Positions 28,514 through 37,815 of a DNA stretch of 64,000 nt are shown piece by piece. This stretch comes from Brevirhabdus pacifica (GTDB taxonomy: Bacteria; Pseudomonadota; Alphaproteobacteria; Rhodobacterales; Rhodobacteraceae). Made by a program: the position numbers and the translations under genes. The stretch lies in the NCBI RefSeq assembly GCF_002797755.1, contig NZ_PGFI01000013.1, positions 1-64,000 on the forward strand, read 5' to 3'. How positions within the stretch are numbered: position 1 is the stretch's first letter; each line of letters starts with the position of its first letter. A model generated the notes under the pieces. That model saw only the letters and a program-made list of their open reading frames with translations, made no database searches and was not told the DNA's origin.

Positions 28514-28957
28514 ATGGATCCCGCACTTTGGTCCCAATTGGGGGGCATGTTTCTTGCGGCCTTCGGCGCCGCTACCATTCTTCCGTTTCAGTCCGAGGTG
28601 GTGTTTGCCGGTATCCAGCTTGCCGGATCGGTCCCTCTCGGCCTTCTGATACTGGTTGCCAGCGTCGGCAATGTTCTGGGCGCCGTGGTCAACTACGTGC
28701 TGGGTCGCGGGATCGAGCGGTTTCAGGACCGGCGCTGGTTTCCCGTATCGCCCGCGTCACTGGACCGTGCGCGGGGCTGGTACGGGCGGTGGGGCGTCTG
28801 GACCCTGCTGCTGAGCTGGGCGCCGCTGGGCGATGCCTTCACCGTGGTCGCCGGGGTCCTGCGCACCCCTTTCTGGCTGTTCCTGCTGCTGGTCACCATC
28901 GCCAAGACCGGCCGCTACCTGTTCCTGGCCTGGGCCACGGCCAGCATCGCCGGCTGA
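28514..28957 (+). CDS. YqaA/DedA-like small membrane protein
   Basis: A 147-residue inner-membrane protein of the YqaA branch of the SNARE-associated/DedA (VTT) superfamily. It has hydrophobic segments at about 10-30, 37-62, 92-115 and 118-145. The typical [19 protein letters not shown] start and [18 protein letters not shown] loop are present. Such proteins may act in lipid transport or membrane integrity; no direct evidence is available here. It starts 129 bases after the NYN gene and precedes ispH. Confidence 0.82.
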   Translation: MDPALWSQLGGMFLAAFGAATILPFQSEVVFAGIQLAGSVPLGLLILVASVGNVLGAVVNYVLGRGIERFQDRRWFPVSPASLDRARGWYGRWGVWTLLLSWAPLGDAFTVVAGVLRTPFWLFLLLVTIAKTGRYLFLAWATASIAG

Positions 28958-29069
28958 CCCGCCGCGCCCGGTTGCCTCTGGACCCCGGGGCGCGAAATCC
29001 TTACCTCTGCTGACGACGACACGCGCCGCTGGCCGCCACCCGGGCAGCGTGCCCCGACCGGAGAGACCG

Positions 29070-30020
29070 ATGTCCCGCCCTCCCCTCACCCTCTACCTGG
29101 CCGCGCCGCGCGGCTTCTGCGCCGGGGTCGACCGCGCCATCAAAATCGTCGAGATGGCGTTGGAGAAATGGGGCGCGCCGGTCTACGTGCGCCACGAGAT
29201 CGTGCACAACCGCTATGTGGTGGACGGGCTGCGGGACAAGGGCGCGGTCTTTGTCGAAGAGCTGTCCGACTGTCCGCCCGACCGGCCGGTGATCTTCTCG
29301 GCCCACGGCGTGCCCAAATCCGTGCCCGCCGAGGCCCGCGAACGCGAGATGGTCTTTGTCGACGCCACCTGCCCGCTGGTCTCCAAGGTGCATATCGAGG
29401 CCGAGCGCCATGCCGAGGCCGGCCGCCAGATGGTGATGATCGGCCACCAAGGCCACCCAGAGACCATCGGCACCATGGGGCAACTGCCCGAGGGCGAGGT
29501 GCTGCTGGTCGAGACGGCAGAGGACGTGGACCGGCTGGAGGTGCGCGATCCGGACCAGCTTGCCTTCATCACCCAGACCACCCTCAGCGTCGATGACACC
29601 GCCGGCATCGTCGAGGCGCTGAAGCGCCGTTTCCCGGCCATCGTCGGCCCCCACAAGGAAGACATCTGCTATGCCACCACCAACCGCCAGCAGGCGGTAA
29701 AGGCGGTGGCGCCCAAGGTTGACGCGATGCTGGTGATCGGTGCGCCGAACTCGTCGAACTCGCGCCGCCTGGTCGAGGTGGGTTCGGCCGCGGGATGCGC
29801 CTATTCGCAACTGGTCCAGCGCGCCGCCGACATCGACTGGCGTGCCCTGGGCGACATCCGCTCGGTCGGGATCACCGCCGGCGCCTCGGCCCCCGAGGTG
29901 CTGATCGAAGAGGTGATCAACGCCTTCCGCGACCGCTATGACGTCACCGTCGAACTGGTCGAGACCGCCCGCGAGAACGTGGAATTCAAGGTGCCCCGCG
30001 TTCTGCGCGAACCCGCCTGA
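29070..30020 (+). CDS. ispH: 4-hydroxy-3-methylbut-2-enyl diphosphate reductase
   Basis: A 316-residue iron-sulfur enzyme catalysing the last step of the MEP isoprenoid pathway, giving IPP and DMAPP. The three cluster-binding cysteines are present: Cys17 in [11 protein letters not shown], Cys101 in [12 protein letters not shown] and Cys200 in [14 protein letters not shown]. The upstream open frame is not part of the protein; the family starts at this ATG. GGAGAGA lies just upstream. Confidence 0.97.
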   Translation: MSRPPLTLYLAAPRGFCAGVDRAIKIVEMALEKWGAPVYVRHEIVHNRYVVDGLRDKGAVFVEELSDCPPDRPVIFSAHGVPKSVPAEAREREMVFVDATCPLVSKVHIEAERHAEAGRQMVMIGHQGHPETIGTMGQLPEGEVLLVETAEDVDRLEVRDPDQLAFITQTTLSVDDTAGIVEALKRRFPAIVGPHKEDICYATTNRQQAVKAVAPKVDAMLVIGAPNSSNSRRLVEVGSAAGCAYSQLVQRAADIDWRALGDIRSVGITAGASAPEVLIEEVINAFRDRYDVTVELVETARENVEFKVPRVLREPA

Positions 30021-30130
30021 TCTGACCCTGCAGAACCGCGCAGGCCCGCGCCGGCGCACGCCTTGCTTGACCCGCGCCCCGCTTCGCGCCATCCCGAACG
30101 GGATGCCCCGCCCGCCCAAAAGGCCCCGCA

Positions 30131-30754
30131 ATGACCGATCGGATCACGCTTTATTCGATGCCCTCCTCAGGCAACAGCTACAAGCTGCGGCTGATGCTGG
30201 CGCTTCTGGGCCGCCCTTATACCCACGTTGCGCTGGAAGATGGCACGCCCGAGCTGGACCGTGCCAAGGCGCAGGGCCTTCTGCCTCAGGGCAAACTGCC
30301 GGCGCTGCATCTGGACGACGGCACGGTGCTGGTCGAATCCAACGCCATCCTGTGGTTTCTGGCCCAAGGCAGCGACTGGATACCCGCCGATCCCCTTGAT
30401 CAGGCCCGCGTGCTGGCCTGGATGTTCTTTGAGCAGAACCGCCATGAGCCGGTGATCGCCGGGCGTGCCTCGTTGCGCTGCTATGAAAACCGCCGCGCCC
30501 AAGCCACGCCCGAGCGGATGGCCGAGTTGCTGGAGTCGGGCCACGCGCTGCTGGCGATCCTGGATCAGGGTCTTGCGGGGCGCGACTGGCTTGTGGGCCA
30601 TGCCCCCAGCCTCGCGGATATCGCCCTTTATGCCTACACCCACAGCGCCGGAAGCCGGGGCGGCTTCGACATGGCGCGTTTTCCCAACATCGCCGCTTGG
30701 TGCGTCCGCATGGCCGCCCTGCCCGGCCATATCGAACTGGACCACATCCCGTGA
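30131..30754 (+). CDS. Glutathione S-transferase family protein
   Basis: A 207-residue GST with an N-terminal thioredoxin-like domain ([21 protein letters not shown]; the Ser in SSGNS is the likely catalytic residue) and the cis-Pro/SNAIL motif (KLPALHL, then [10 protein letters not shown]). The all-helical C-terminal domain has [15 protein letters not shown]. The substrate is unknown. It ends on a GTGA overlap with rnhA, so the two genes are translationally coupled. Confidence 0.9.
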   Translation: MTDRITLYSMPSSGNSYKLRLMLALLGRPYTHVALEDGTPELDRAKAQGLLPQGKLPALHLDDGTVLVESNAILWFLAQGSDWIPADPLDQARVLAWMFFEQNRHEPVIAGRASLRCYENRRAQATPERMAELLESGHALLAILDQGLAGRDWLVGHAPSLADIALYAYTHSAGSRGGFDMARFPNIAAWCVRMAALPGHIELDHIP

Positions 30755-31239
30755 CAGAACTTTTTGCCTATACCGATGGTGCCTGCAGCGGAAACCCCGG
30801 CCCCGGCGGCTGGGGAGCCCTTCTGATCGCCCGCGAGGATGGCAAGGTCATCAAGGAACGCGAGTTGAAGGGCGGCGAGGCCGACACCACCAACAACCGC
30901 ATGGAGCTTCTGGCCGCGATCTCGGCGCTGGAAAGCCTGACGCGGCCCTCGACGCTGGTGATCGTGACCGACAGCGCCTACGTCAAGAACGGGGTCACGT
31001 CGTGGATCCACGGCTGGAAGCGCAACGGCTGGAAGACCTCGACCCGCAAACCCGTCAAGAACGAGGATCTGTGGCGCCGCCTTGACGAGGCGCAGGCCCG
31101 TCACAATGTGGAATGGCGCTGGATCAAGGGCCACGCCGGACACGAGGAAAACGAGCGCGCCGACGAGTTGGCGCGCGCCGGCATGGCCCCCTTCAAGCCT
31201 GCCGCGCGCCGGCCCGCCGGCGCGGCCGGGCGGCGCTGA
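30751..31239 (+). CDS. rnhA: Ribonuclease HI
   Basis: A 162-residue RNase H that cuts RNA in RNA-DNA hybrids. The active-site acids are Asp9 ([16 protein letters not shown]), Glu52 (RMELLAAI), Asp74 (VTDSAYV) and Asp138, with His128 in WIKGHAGH. The start is GTG at 30751, overlapping the GST stop. The stop overlaps the next ATG by one base (TGATG), giving a three-gene coupled unit GST-rnhA-TRIC. Confidence 0.96.
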   Translation: MTELFAYTDGACSGNPGPGGWGALLIAREDGKVIKERELKGGEADTTNNRMELLAAISALESLTRPSTLVIVTDSAYVKNGVTSWIHGWKRNGWKTSTRKPVKNEDLWRRLDEAQARHNVEWRWIKGHAGHEENERADELARAGMAPFKPAARRPAGAAGRR

Positions 31240-31886
31240 TGGAGGCGGCGGCCGCAGGCGCCACCCTTGTTCAGGTGCTGGACCTGGCCGCGGTCTTCGT
31301 CTTCGCGCTGACAGGGGGCCTTTCGGCCAGCCGGGCACAGCTTGACCCCGTGGGCTTCATCTTTGTCGCCGCCGTCACCGGCCTGGGCGGCGGCACACTG
31401 CGCGACCTGATCCTTGACCGCACTCCGGTCTTCTGGGTCGCCAACCCCTATTACCTTCTGGTGGCGGCGATCGCGGCGCTGCTGGTCTTCTTCACCGCAC
31501 ACCTGCTGATGTCGCGCCTGCGCGCGATCTACTGGCTGGACGCGCTGGCGCTGGGCATGGCCGTGCCGGCGGGCCTGGCCGTGGCTGTGGGGCTGGGCGC
31601 GGACTGGCCCATCGCGATCACGATGGGGATCATCACCGCGTCGTTCGGCGGGATCGCCCGCGACGTGATCTGCAACGAGGTGCCCGTGGTCCTGCAAGAG
31701 GGCGAGCTTTACATCACCGCCGCCTTCGCGGGCGGCGCGGCCGGGATGGCGGCGCTTGCCGTGACCGGCAGCCCGGTGACCATGGCGCTGGTCTGCGGCT
31801 TTACCGCCGTCATCATCCGGGCCGCGGCGCTGGCTTTCAACCTGCGCCTGCCGCGATACAAGCCGCGCCCGCCCCGCGAACGCTGA
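31239..31886 (+). CDS. TRIC-family (UPF0126) cation channel-like membrane protein
   Basis: A 215-residue inner-membrane protein made of two UPF0126 repeats. Each has the Gly-rich signature: VFALTGGLSASRAQLDPVGF with GLGGGTLRDLILDRTPVFW in the first, and GIITASFGGIARDVICNEVP in the second. About six to seven transmembrane helices are visible. Prokaryotic TRIC homologues form monovalent-cation channels; the physiological role here is unknown. It is coupled to rnhA and is convergent with fmt. Confidence 0.88.
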   Translation: MEAAAAGATLVQVLDLAAVFVFALTGGLSASRAQLDPVGFIFVAAVTGLGGGTLRDLILDRTPVFWVANPYYLLVAAIAALLVFFTAHLLMSRLRAIYWLDALALGMAVPAGLAVAVGLGADWPIAITMGIITASFGGIARDVICNEVPVVLQEGELYITAAFAGGAAGMAALAVTGSPVTMALVCGFTAVIIRAAALAFNLRLPRYKPRPPRER

Positions 31887-31907
31887 GAGCGGCCGCGCCG
31901 GGAAGGC

Positions 31908-32813
31908 TCAGTCGCCCATTCGCTCAGGCAAGGTGTTGCCGCGCAGGAATTCGGCCGCGCCCGCCGCCCGCTTGCCCTGGCGCTGGGCTTCCAGCACCTC
32001 GACCGCACCTTCGCCACAGGCGATGGTAAAGCCGGTCAGAACCTCGCCTGGGGCACCTGCCCCGCCCTCCGCCACGCGCGAGCGCAGCAGTTTCACCCGT
32101 TCGCCCGCCATCTCGGTCCAGGCGCCGGGAAAGGGCGACAGGCCCCTGATTTTGCGATCTACCTCTGCGGCCGGACGGGACCAGTCGATCCGCGCCTCGG
32201 CCTTGTCGATCTTGGCCGCGTAAGTCACGCCCTCTTCGGGCTGGGGCACGGGGGTCAGCCCCTCCAGCCGCTCCAGCGCCTCGACGATCCGGGCCGCGCC
32301 CAGCGCCGACAGCGCGTCGTGCAGATCGCCGGTGGTGTCTGTGGGTCCGATCGGGATCTCGGCCCGCAACAGCACCGGCCCGGTGTCGAGCCCGGCTTCC
32401 ATCTGCATGATGCAGACGCCGGTGCGCGCGTCGCCCGCCATGATCGCCCGGTGGATGGGCGCCGCCCCTCGCCAGCGCGGCAGAAGGCTGGCGTGGATGT
32501 TCAGGCACCCGTGACGCGGCGCATCCAGCACCGCCTGCGGCAGCAGCAGGCCATAGGCCACGACCACCGCCACGTCAGCCTCAAGCGCCGCGAAGCGCGC
32601 CTGTTCATCCGCGTCGCGCAGGGTTTCGGGGTGGCGCACCTCAAGGCCCAGCGCCTCGGCCCGGGCATGGACGGGGGTGGGGCGCGGTTTCTTGCCCCGA
32701 CCCGCCGGGCGGGGCGGCTGGCAGTAGACGGCGGCGATCTCGTGCCCGGCCGCGATCAGCGCGTCCAGGACGGGGACCGAGAAATCGGGCGTGCCCATGA
32801 AGACGATCCGCAT
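31908..32813 (-). CDS. fmt: Methionyl-tRNA formyltransferase
   Basis: A 301-residue enzyme that formylates initiator Met-tRNA using 10-formyl-THF. It has [20 protein letters not shown], the catalytic [20 protein letters not shown], and the DTGPVLLR motif; the C-terminal OB-like domain is present. The gene starts on the last base of the degenerate deformylase-like gene, so formylation and deformylation genes form one coupled operon. Confidence 0.97.
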   Translation of the reverse strand: MRIVFMGTPDFSVPVLDALIAAGHEIAAVYCQPPRPAGRGKKPRPTPVHARAEALGLEVRHPETLRDADEQARFAALEADVAVVVAYGLLLPQAVLDAPRHGCLNIHASLLPRWRGAAPIHRAIMAGDARTGVCIMQMEAGLDTGPVLLRAEIPIGPTDTTGDLHDALSALGAARIVEALERLEGLTPVPQPEEGVTYAAKIDKAEARIDWSRPAAEVDRKIRGLSPFPGAWTEMAGERVKLLRSRVAEGGAGAPGEVLTGFTIACGEGAVEVLEAQRQGKRAAGAAEFLRGNTLPERMGD

Positions 32814-33325
32814 CAGCCGATCTCCTTTCGTGCCTTGCGCAGAAGCATGTCGCGCTTGAGCCGGCTCAGCCGGTCGAAATACATCCGCCCCTCAAGGTGA
32901 TCCAGTTGGTGCTGCGCCGAGGTGGACCACAGCCCCTCGAACCGGCGCGTCACCCGCGCACCCTCGGGGTCCAGATAGCCGATCTCAACCCATTCGGGGC
33001 GCTCCAGCCGGGCCGAGACACCGGGCAGGTTGGGGCTTGCCTCCTCGTGCCGGCGCATCCGGTCCGAGGCTGCGATCAGCACCGGGTCGGCCATCAGCAC
33101 GGCCTCATCGCCGGTGCCGGTGGCATCGACCACCGCCAGCCGCCGCATCACGCCTATCTGGGGCGCGGCAAGGCCGACGCCGGGCATGGCGACCATCGTG
33201 GCGACCATGTCGGCCAAGATCTGGTGCACCGCTTCATCCACCGTGCCCACAGGCTCGGCGGGCGTCCGCAGCCGGGGGTCGGGCCAGGGGACGAACGGCC
33301 GGGGGGTGCCAAGGTGGCGCTTCAT
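32813..33325 (-). CDS. Deformylase-like paralogue lacking catalytic residues
   Basis: A 170-residue member of the peptide deformylase family. Motif 1 is intact ([11 protein letters not shown], 48-58). In motif 2 the usual EGCLSIPG is replaced by EASPNLPG (95-102), so the metal-ligand Cys is Ser97. In motif 3 QHELDH is replaced by QHQLDH, so the catalytic Glu is Gln140; the two His (139 and 143) remain. It is therefore probably inactive as a deformylase and may bind ribosomes or N-termini, or regulate its neighbour. It overlaps def (33322) as ATGA. Confidence 0.85.
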   Translation of the reverse strand: MKRHLGTPRPFVPWPDPRLRTPAEPVGTVDEAVHQILADMVATMVAMPGVGLAAPQIGVMRRLAVVDATGTGDEAVLMADPVLIAASDRMRRHEEASPNLPGVSARLERPEWVEIGYLDPEGARVTRRFEGLWSTSAQHQLDHLEGRMYFDRLSRLKRDMLLRKARKEIG

Positions 33326-33843
33326 TGCGGCCCCGCCGCGCCGGGCGCGTCGCCCGAAATTTCGCCGCCGGCACCTTCACCGGCAGGATCCTCAGCCACC
33401 CGGTCGATGCAAAGGATCCCGTCCAGGTGGTCAAGCTCGTGCAGGATGCAGCGGGCGTCGATCCCCTCGAACCGGGCCTTCTGGGGGCGCCCGCGCTGGT
33501 CGGTCCATGCCAGGGTCACGGCGACGGGGCGCCAGACCGGCACCACGCGCCCCGGGATCGACAGGCAGGCCTCCGCGCCCAGTTCGCTGACAGGTGCCAC
33601 GTCCAGAACCTCGGGATCGATGAAGGCGATGGGGCGCGGCGGCCCTTCCTTCCAGCGGGTGTCCATCACGAAGATCCGGGACAGCGCGCCGACCTGCGGG
33701 GCGGCAAGGCCCCGCCCCTCTGCCTGATACATCGCCTGCAACAGATCCTCGACAAGGGCCCGGGCGCGTTCGTCCACCGTGCCGACGGGCCGCGCGACTT
33801 GACGCAGAACCGGATCGGGATACAGGCGGATGGGCAGGGTCAT
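33322..33843 (-). CDS. def: Peptide deformylase, second copy
   Basis: A 173-residue metal-dependent deformylase that removes the formyl group from nascent proteins. The active-site motifs are complete: EACLSIPG with Cys93, and LHELDHLDG with His135, Glu136 and His139. Motif 1 reads GRGLAAPQ (43-50), with Arg in the position usually held by a small hydrophobic residue. The C-terminal ~25 residues are a Gly/Ala-rich low-complexity tail. It overlaps the downstream paralogue by four bases. Confidence 0.9.
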   Translation of the reverse strand: MTLPIRLYPDPVLRQVARPVGTVDERARALVEDLLQAMYQAEGRGLAAPQVGALSRIFVMDTRWKEGPPRPIAFIDPEVLDVAPVSELGAEACLSIPGRVVPVWRPVAVTLAWTDQRGRPQKARFEGIDARCILHELDHLDGILCIDRVAEDPAGEGAGGEISGDAPGAAGPQ

Positions 33844-33874
33844 GGCCGCAACGCCCCGGCGTGCGCCGGGCGGC

Positions 33875-34396
33875 TCACGACCGCGCCCGCTCGCGCTTGA
33901 GCTTCTGCATGCGCCGCGTGATCATCTGACGCTTGAGCGGCTTGAGGTAATCGATGAACAGCCGCCCATCGAGATGATCGATCTCGTGCTGCACGCAGGT
34001 GGCCCAAAGACCGGCGAAATCCTCCTGGTGCTCCTCGCCGTCGCGGCCGATCCAGCGCACGGTCACCTCGGCGGGCCGCTCGACATCGGCGTATTGCTCG
34101 GGGATGGACAGACAGCCTTCCTCGTAGACATTGCGCTCGTCCGAGCTGGCGATCACCTCGGGGTTGAACATCACCATGGGGCGCGGCTCGGCCCCCTCCT
34201 CCTTGACGCAATCCATCACAAGGGCGCGGGTCAGCACGCCGACCTGGGGTGCGGCCAGGCCGATGCCGGGCGCGGCATACATCGTCTCCAGCATGTCATC
34301 GGCCAGGGAGATGAGGGCGCCGTTCACGTCGGTCACCGGCGAAGCGACGGTTTTCAGACGCGGGTCGGGGTGGATCAGGATGGTGCGTTTGCTCAT
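33875..34396 (-). CDS. def: Peptide deformylase, main copy
   Basis: A 173-residue deformylase with canonical motifs: GIGLAAPQVG (44-53), EEGCLSIPE with Cys95, and QHEIDHLDG with His137, Glu138 and His141. The basic C-terminus KPLKRQMITRRMQKLKRE could contact the ribosome, as in other bacterial enzymes. The ATG at 34396 begins the standard MSKRTILIHPDPRLK. It is the first of three tandem deformylase-family genes ahead of fmt. Confidence 0.96.
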   Translation of the reverse strand: MSKRTILIHPDPRLKTVASPVTDVNGALISLADDMLETMYAAPGIGLAAPQVGVLTRALVMDCVKEEGAEPRPMVMFNPEVIASSDERNVYEEGCLSIPEQYADVERPAEVTVRWIGRDGEEHQEDFAGLWATCVQHEIDHLDGRLFIDYLKPLKRQMITRRMQKLKRERARS

Positions 34397-34489
34397 GCCG
34401 TTGGATTTAGGCGATGACCGCCCGATCCGCAACGCCCCCTTGCACCCGGCGTCCTGCAGGGTAGCGTGCCACAAAACGGAGGACAGCGC

Positions 34490-35662
34490 GTGAATTTCGA
34501 CGAAGAGATCGACCGGCGGGGCACCCATTCCAGCAAATGGGACCAGATGGAGAAACTGTTCGGCGTCAGCCCCGAGGGGGGCATCCCCATGTGGGTGGCC
34601 GACATGGACTTCCGCGCCCCGCAGGCGGTGGAGAATGCGCTGCGCGATTACGCGGACCGGGGCGTATACGGCTATTACGGGGACGAGGATGCCTATCGCG
34701 CCGCCGTCGCCTGGTGGGCCGCGAACCGCCACGGCTGGCAGATCGAGGCCGACTGGATCTTCACCACCCACGGCCTGGTCAACGGCACCGCCCTCTGCCT
34801 CGACGCCTTCAGCAAGCCCGGCGACGGCGTCGTTCTTTTCACCCCCGTCTACCACGCCTTCGCCCGGGTGATTCGCGCCGGCGGCCGCCGGGTCGTCGAA
34901 TGCCCCCTGGCCGTGGAAGAAGGGCGCCACGTGCTCGACCTCGAGGATGCGCAGTCGCGCCTGACGGGCGACGAGACGATGCTGATCTTCTGCTCGCCCC
35001 ACAACCCGGGCGGACGCGTCTGGACAGAAGATGAGCTGCGCGCCGTGGCCGAATTCGCCCGCCGCAACGACCTGATCCTCGTCTCGGACGAGATCCATTG
35101 CGACCTGGTTTTCCCGGGACACCGACACCTGCCCCTTGCCACCGCCGTCCCCGAGGCGCTGCCGCGGCTGGTGATGATGACGGCGGCCACCAAAACCTTC
35201 AACATCGCCGGCGCGCACCTGGGCAATGTCATTATCCCCGACCCCGAGCTGCGCGCGCGCTTTGCTGCGCGCATCGCGTCACAAGGCATCTCGGCCAATT
35301 CGATGGGGCTTTTCATGGTGACGGCCGCCTTCTCGCCCGAGGGGGCGGAATGGGTCGATGCGCTGATGGGTTACCTGGACGGCAACCGTCAGATGCTGGA
35401 CGAAACGCTGAACGCCATTCCCGGCGTGCGCTCCATGCCGCTGGAGGCGACCTATCTCGGATGGGCCGATTTCTCGGGGACTGGCATGATTGACGACGAG
35501 CTGACCCGCCGCATGCACGAGGATGCCCGCGTGGTGCCCAGCCCCGGCCCCTCCTTCGGCACGGGCGGAAGCCGGCACCTGCGCTTCAACTTCGCCACGC
35601 CCCGCGCTCGGGTGGCCCAGGCATGCGAACGGATCGCGGCGGCTTTCTCGGACCTGCAATGA
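34490..35662 (+). CDS. MalY/PatB-family PLP-dependent C-S lyase or aminotransferase
   Basis: A 390-residue fold-type I PLP enzyme. The N-terminal FDEEIDRRGTHSSKWD and IPMWVADMDF are hallmarks of the MalY/PatB branch (cystathionine beta-lyase-like). The PLP lysine is Lys235 in MTAATKTFNIAGAHLGN, and SDEIHCDL supplies the cofactor-ring Asp. The likely reaction is beta-elimination of cystathionine or S-substituted cysteines. The start is GTG 34490, six bases after GGAGGA. It overlaps the citF-like gene as ATGA. Confidence 0.9.
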   Translation: MNFDEEIDRRGTHSSKWDQMEKLFGVSPEGGIPMWVADMDFRAPQAVENALRDYADRGVYGYYGDEDAYRAAVAWWAANRHGWQIEADWIFTTHGLVNGTALCLDAFSKPGDGVVLFTPVYHAFARVIRAGGRRVVECPLAVEEGRHVLDLEDAQSRLTGDETMLIFCSPHNPGGRVWTEDELRAVAEFARRNDLILVSDEIHCDLVFPGHRHLPLATAVPEALPRLVMMTAATKTFNIAGAHLGNVIIPDPELRARFAARIASQGISANSMGLFMVTAAFSPEGAEWVDALMGYLDGNRQMLDETLNAIPGVRSMPLEATYLGWADFSGTGMIDDELTRRMHEDARVVPSPGPSFGTGGSRHLRFNFATPRARVAQACERIAAAFSDLQ

Positions 35663-37170
35663 TCGGGACCGGTATGGAAATTCCGGGATACGAGCCACCG
35701 GCGGCGGCGCGGGTGCCCCAGCCCCGTCTTGCCCCCCGCGCCGGTCGCCGGGGCGCCGCCCTGTGGCGCACCGACGAGCTGGAAAAGGCACTGGAGCGGG
35801 CGGGCCTGCGCGACGGGATGACCGTGTCCTTCCACCATCACCTGCGCAACGGTGACTGGGTGATGAACATGGTGCTGGGCGCGGCGGCGCGGATGGGCAT
35901 CCGCGACCTGCACCTGGCGGCAAGCTCGATCTTCCCGGTCCAGGCGCCGCTGGTGCCCCTGGTCGAGGATGGCACGATCACCCGGCTGACCACCAACTAC
36001 CTGACCGGTCCCCTGGCAGAGGCGGTCCGCCAGGGCCGGCTGGCCCACCCGGCGGTCCTTCAGACCCATGGCGGGCGCGCCCGCGCGATCGAGGATGGAT
36101 CGCTGCCGATCGACATCGCCTTCATCGCCGCCCCCGGCGCCGATGCAGAGGGGAACCTGAGCGGCGTCCACGGTCCATCGTCCTTCGGGCCGATGGGCTA
36201 TCCCGCCGTGGACGCCACCCAGGCCCGCCAGGTCGTGGCCCTGACCGACAGCCCTTTCGAGGGGGTATTCCCCCGCGCCGACATCCCCGGCCATCTGGTC
36301 GACGGTATCGTCACCCTGCCCCGCCTGGGCGACGCGGCCCGCATCGTCAGCGGCACCACCAGCCCCACAACCGATCCCGCCGCCCTGCACCTGGCGCAGG
36401 TCGCCGCCCGGGCCATCGCCGCCGCCGGGCTGCTGCGCGACGGGTTCTCGTTCCAGACCGGTGCGGGCGGCATCTCGCTGGCCGTCGCCGGAGAGCTGCG
36501 CCGCATGATGCACGAGGGCGGCATCACCGGCAGCTTCGCCTCGGGCGGGATCACCGCGCACCTGGTCGGCATGCTCGAAGACGGCCTGTTGCGCGAATTG
36601 CGCGATGTTCAGTGTTTTGATCTGGAGGCCGTGGCCTCCTACGCCTGCAACGTGGCCCACCGGGGGATGAGCGCCTCGGATTACGCCAGTCCCGCCCGCC
36701 CCGACGCGGCGGTCAACGCGCTGGACGCGATGATCCTGGGCGCGGCCGAAATCGACCTGGAGTTCAACGTCAACGTCACCACGGCAGGCGACGGGCGTAT
36801 CATCGGGGGCTCTGGCGGGCATGCGGACGCGGCGGCGGGGGCCAAGCTTACGCTGGTGACGACGCGGCTTTGCGCCGGGGACAATCCCAAGATCGTGGCG
36901 CGGGTCGGCCATGTCACCACCCCCGGCCACACGATCGACGCCGTCGTGACCGAGGCCGGGATCGCGGTGAACCCGCGTCGACCGGAACTGGCGCGCGCCT
37001 TCCGTGCGGCGGGGTTGACGGTGGAACCGATCGAGGCGCTTGCCCGGCTGGCCGCGGAAACCTCGGGCCGGGCCCCGGCGCCCCCCGCATCGGGAGACCC
37101 GGGGCCGGTGGTCGCCGTCAGCGAGTATCGCGACGGAACGCTTTCGGACGTGATCCGGCGCGCGGGCTGA
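35659..37170 (+). CDS. citF: Citrate lyase alpha subunit / CitF-type CoA transferase, solitary
   Basis: A 503-residue protein matching CitF, the subunit that moves the acyl-carrier-protein thioester onto citrate in citrate lyase. Family features include RTDELEKALERAGLRDGMTVSFHHHLRNGDWV-type start and later FQTGAGGISLAVAGEL and GGSGGHADAAAGAKL. No citD (carrier), citE (lyase) or citC/G/X gene adjoins it, so a complete citrate lyase is not encoded here. It is coupled to the MalY/PatB gene by ATGA. It may work with a distant CitE or be a CoA transferase of other function. Confidence 0.85.
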   Translation: MIGTGMEIPGYEPPAAARVPQPRLAPRAGRRGAALWRTDELEKALERAGLRDGMTVSFHHHLRNGDWVMNMVLGAAARMGIRDLHLAASSIFPVQAPLVPLVEDGTITRLTTNYLTGPLAEAVRQGRLAHPAVLQTHGGRARAIEDGSLPIDIAFIAAPGADAEGNLSGVHGPSSFGPMGYPAVDATQARQVVALTDSPFEGVFPRADIPGHLVDGIVTLPRLGDAARIVSGTTSPTTDPAALHLAQVAARAIAAAGLLRDGFSFQTGAGGISLAVAGELRRMMHEGGITGSFASGGITAHLVGMLEDGLLRELRDVQCFDLEAVASYACNVAHRGMSASDYASPARPDAAVNALDAMILGAAEIDLEFNVNVTTAGDGRIIGGSGGHADAAAGAKLTLVTTRLCAGDNPKIVARVGHVTTPGHTIDAVVTEAGIAVNPRRPELARAFRAAGLTVEPIEALARLAAETSGRAPAPPASGDPGPVVAVSEYRDGTLSDVIRRAG

Positions 37171-37224
37171 GGGGCGCCCCTCTCCGCGCGAAGGGCAGAT
37201 CCCGGCCGCGTGCCGAGACGGGAC

Positions 37225-37572
37225 CTAACGGCCCAGCAGTGCGATCGGCGCGTCGGGCGCGCGGTAGAAATCAAGCGGCGCCCGGTCGCTTGCCTGGGTG
37301 CTGCGCTTGTATTCATACCGCATCTCGTCGCCCTCAAGCTCGGAGGCAACGATGAGGCACTGGTAAAGGTGCTTGCCGGCAGAATGGATGTCCACCAGCC
37401 CGCGCAGATTTGGCACCGCACCATGCTCCACCGCGAAGCCGCCCTCCCAGATCCGGTCGATCGGCCAGTGTTGGTCGCCCATCGCGACCCGCAGGCGCGT
37501 CTTGCGGCGTCCATCATTGCGCTTGGCCTTCAACAGGCCCTCGCGCACCTCCTTGGGTAGAAAATCGTCCAT
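37225..37572 (-). CDS. Conserved hypothetical protein of Rhodobacteraceae
   Basis: A 115-residue soluble protein with no signal peptide or membrane helix. I know similar short proteins only as conserved hypotheticals in this bacterial family. Visible features are a helical, basic N-terminus (MDDFLPKEVREGLLKAKRND) followed by mostly beta-strand-like sequence (HLYQCLIVASELEGDEMRYEYKR). The ATG at 37572 follows GGAG; a longer frame to 37665 has no ribosome site. A PilZ-like barrel is conceivable but not supported by a motif. Confidence 0.65.
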   Translation of the reverse strand: MDDFLPKEVREGLLKAKRNDGRRKTRLRVAMGDQHWPIDRIWEGGFAVEHGAVPNLRGLVDIHSAGKHLYQCLIVASELEGDEMRYEYKRSTQASDRAPLDFYRAPDAPIALLGR

Positions 37573-37815
37573 GCCACTCCCCCGGTCTACATGTTCGAAG
37601 CTTCCTGTTGTTCCCGATTCGGTCAAGTGAAGCTTTGACGACAATTCGTTCCGTTGCCGAAACAAATCGCCCCGGCCGAAAATCGCAACACATCCGGGAC
37701 CATGCGGTTCCGTGCGTTCGCGAACATGCGCCCTGCGGGTATCTGCGGTTTTATGCAGTCGGGGAATGCTATCTCAGAAGGGACGGCACGAAACCGACTG
37801 TAAACGGAGAGCGGC

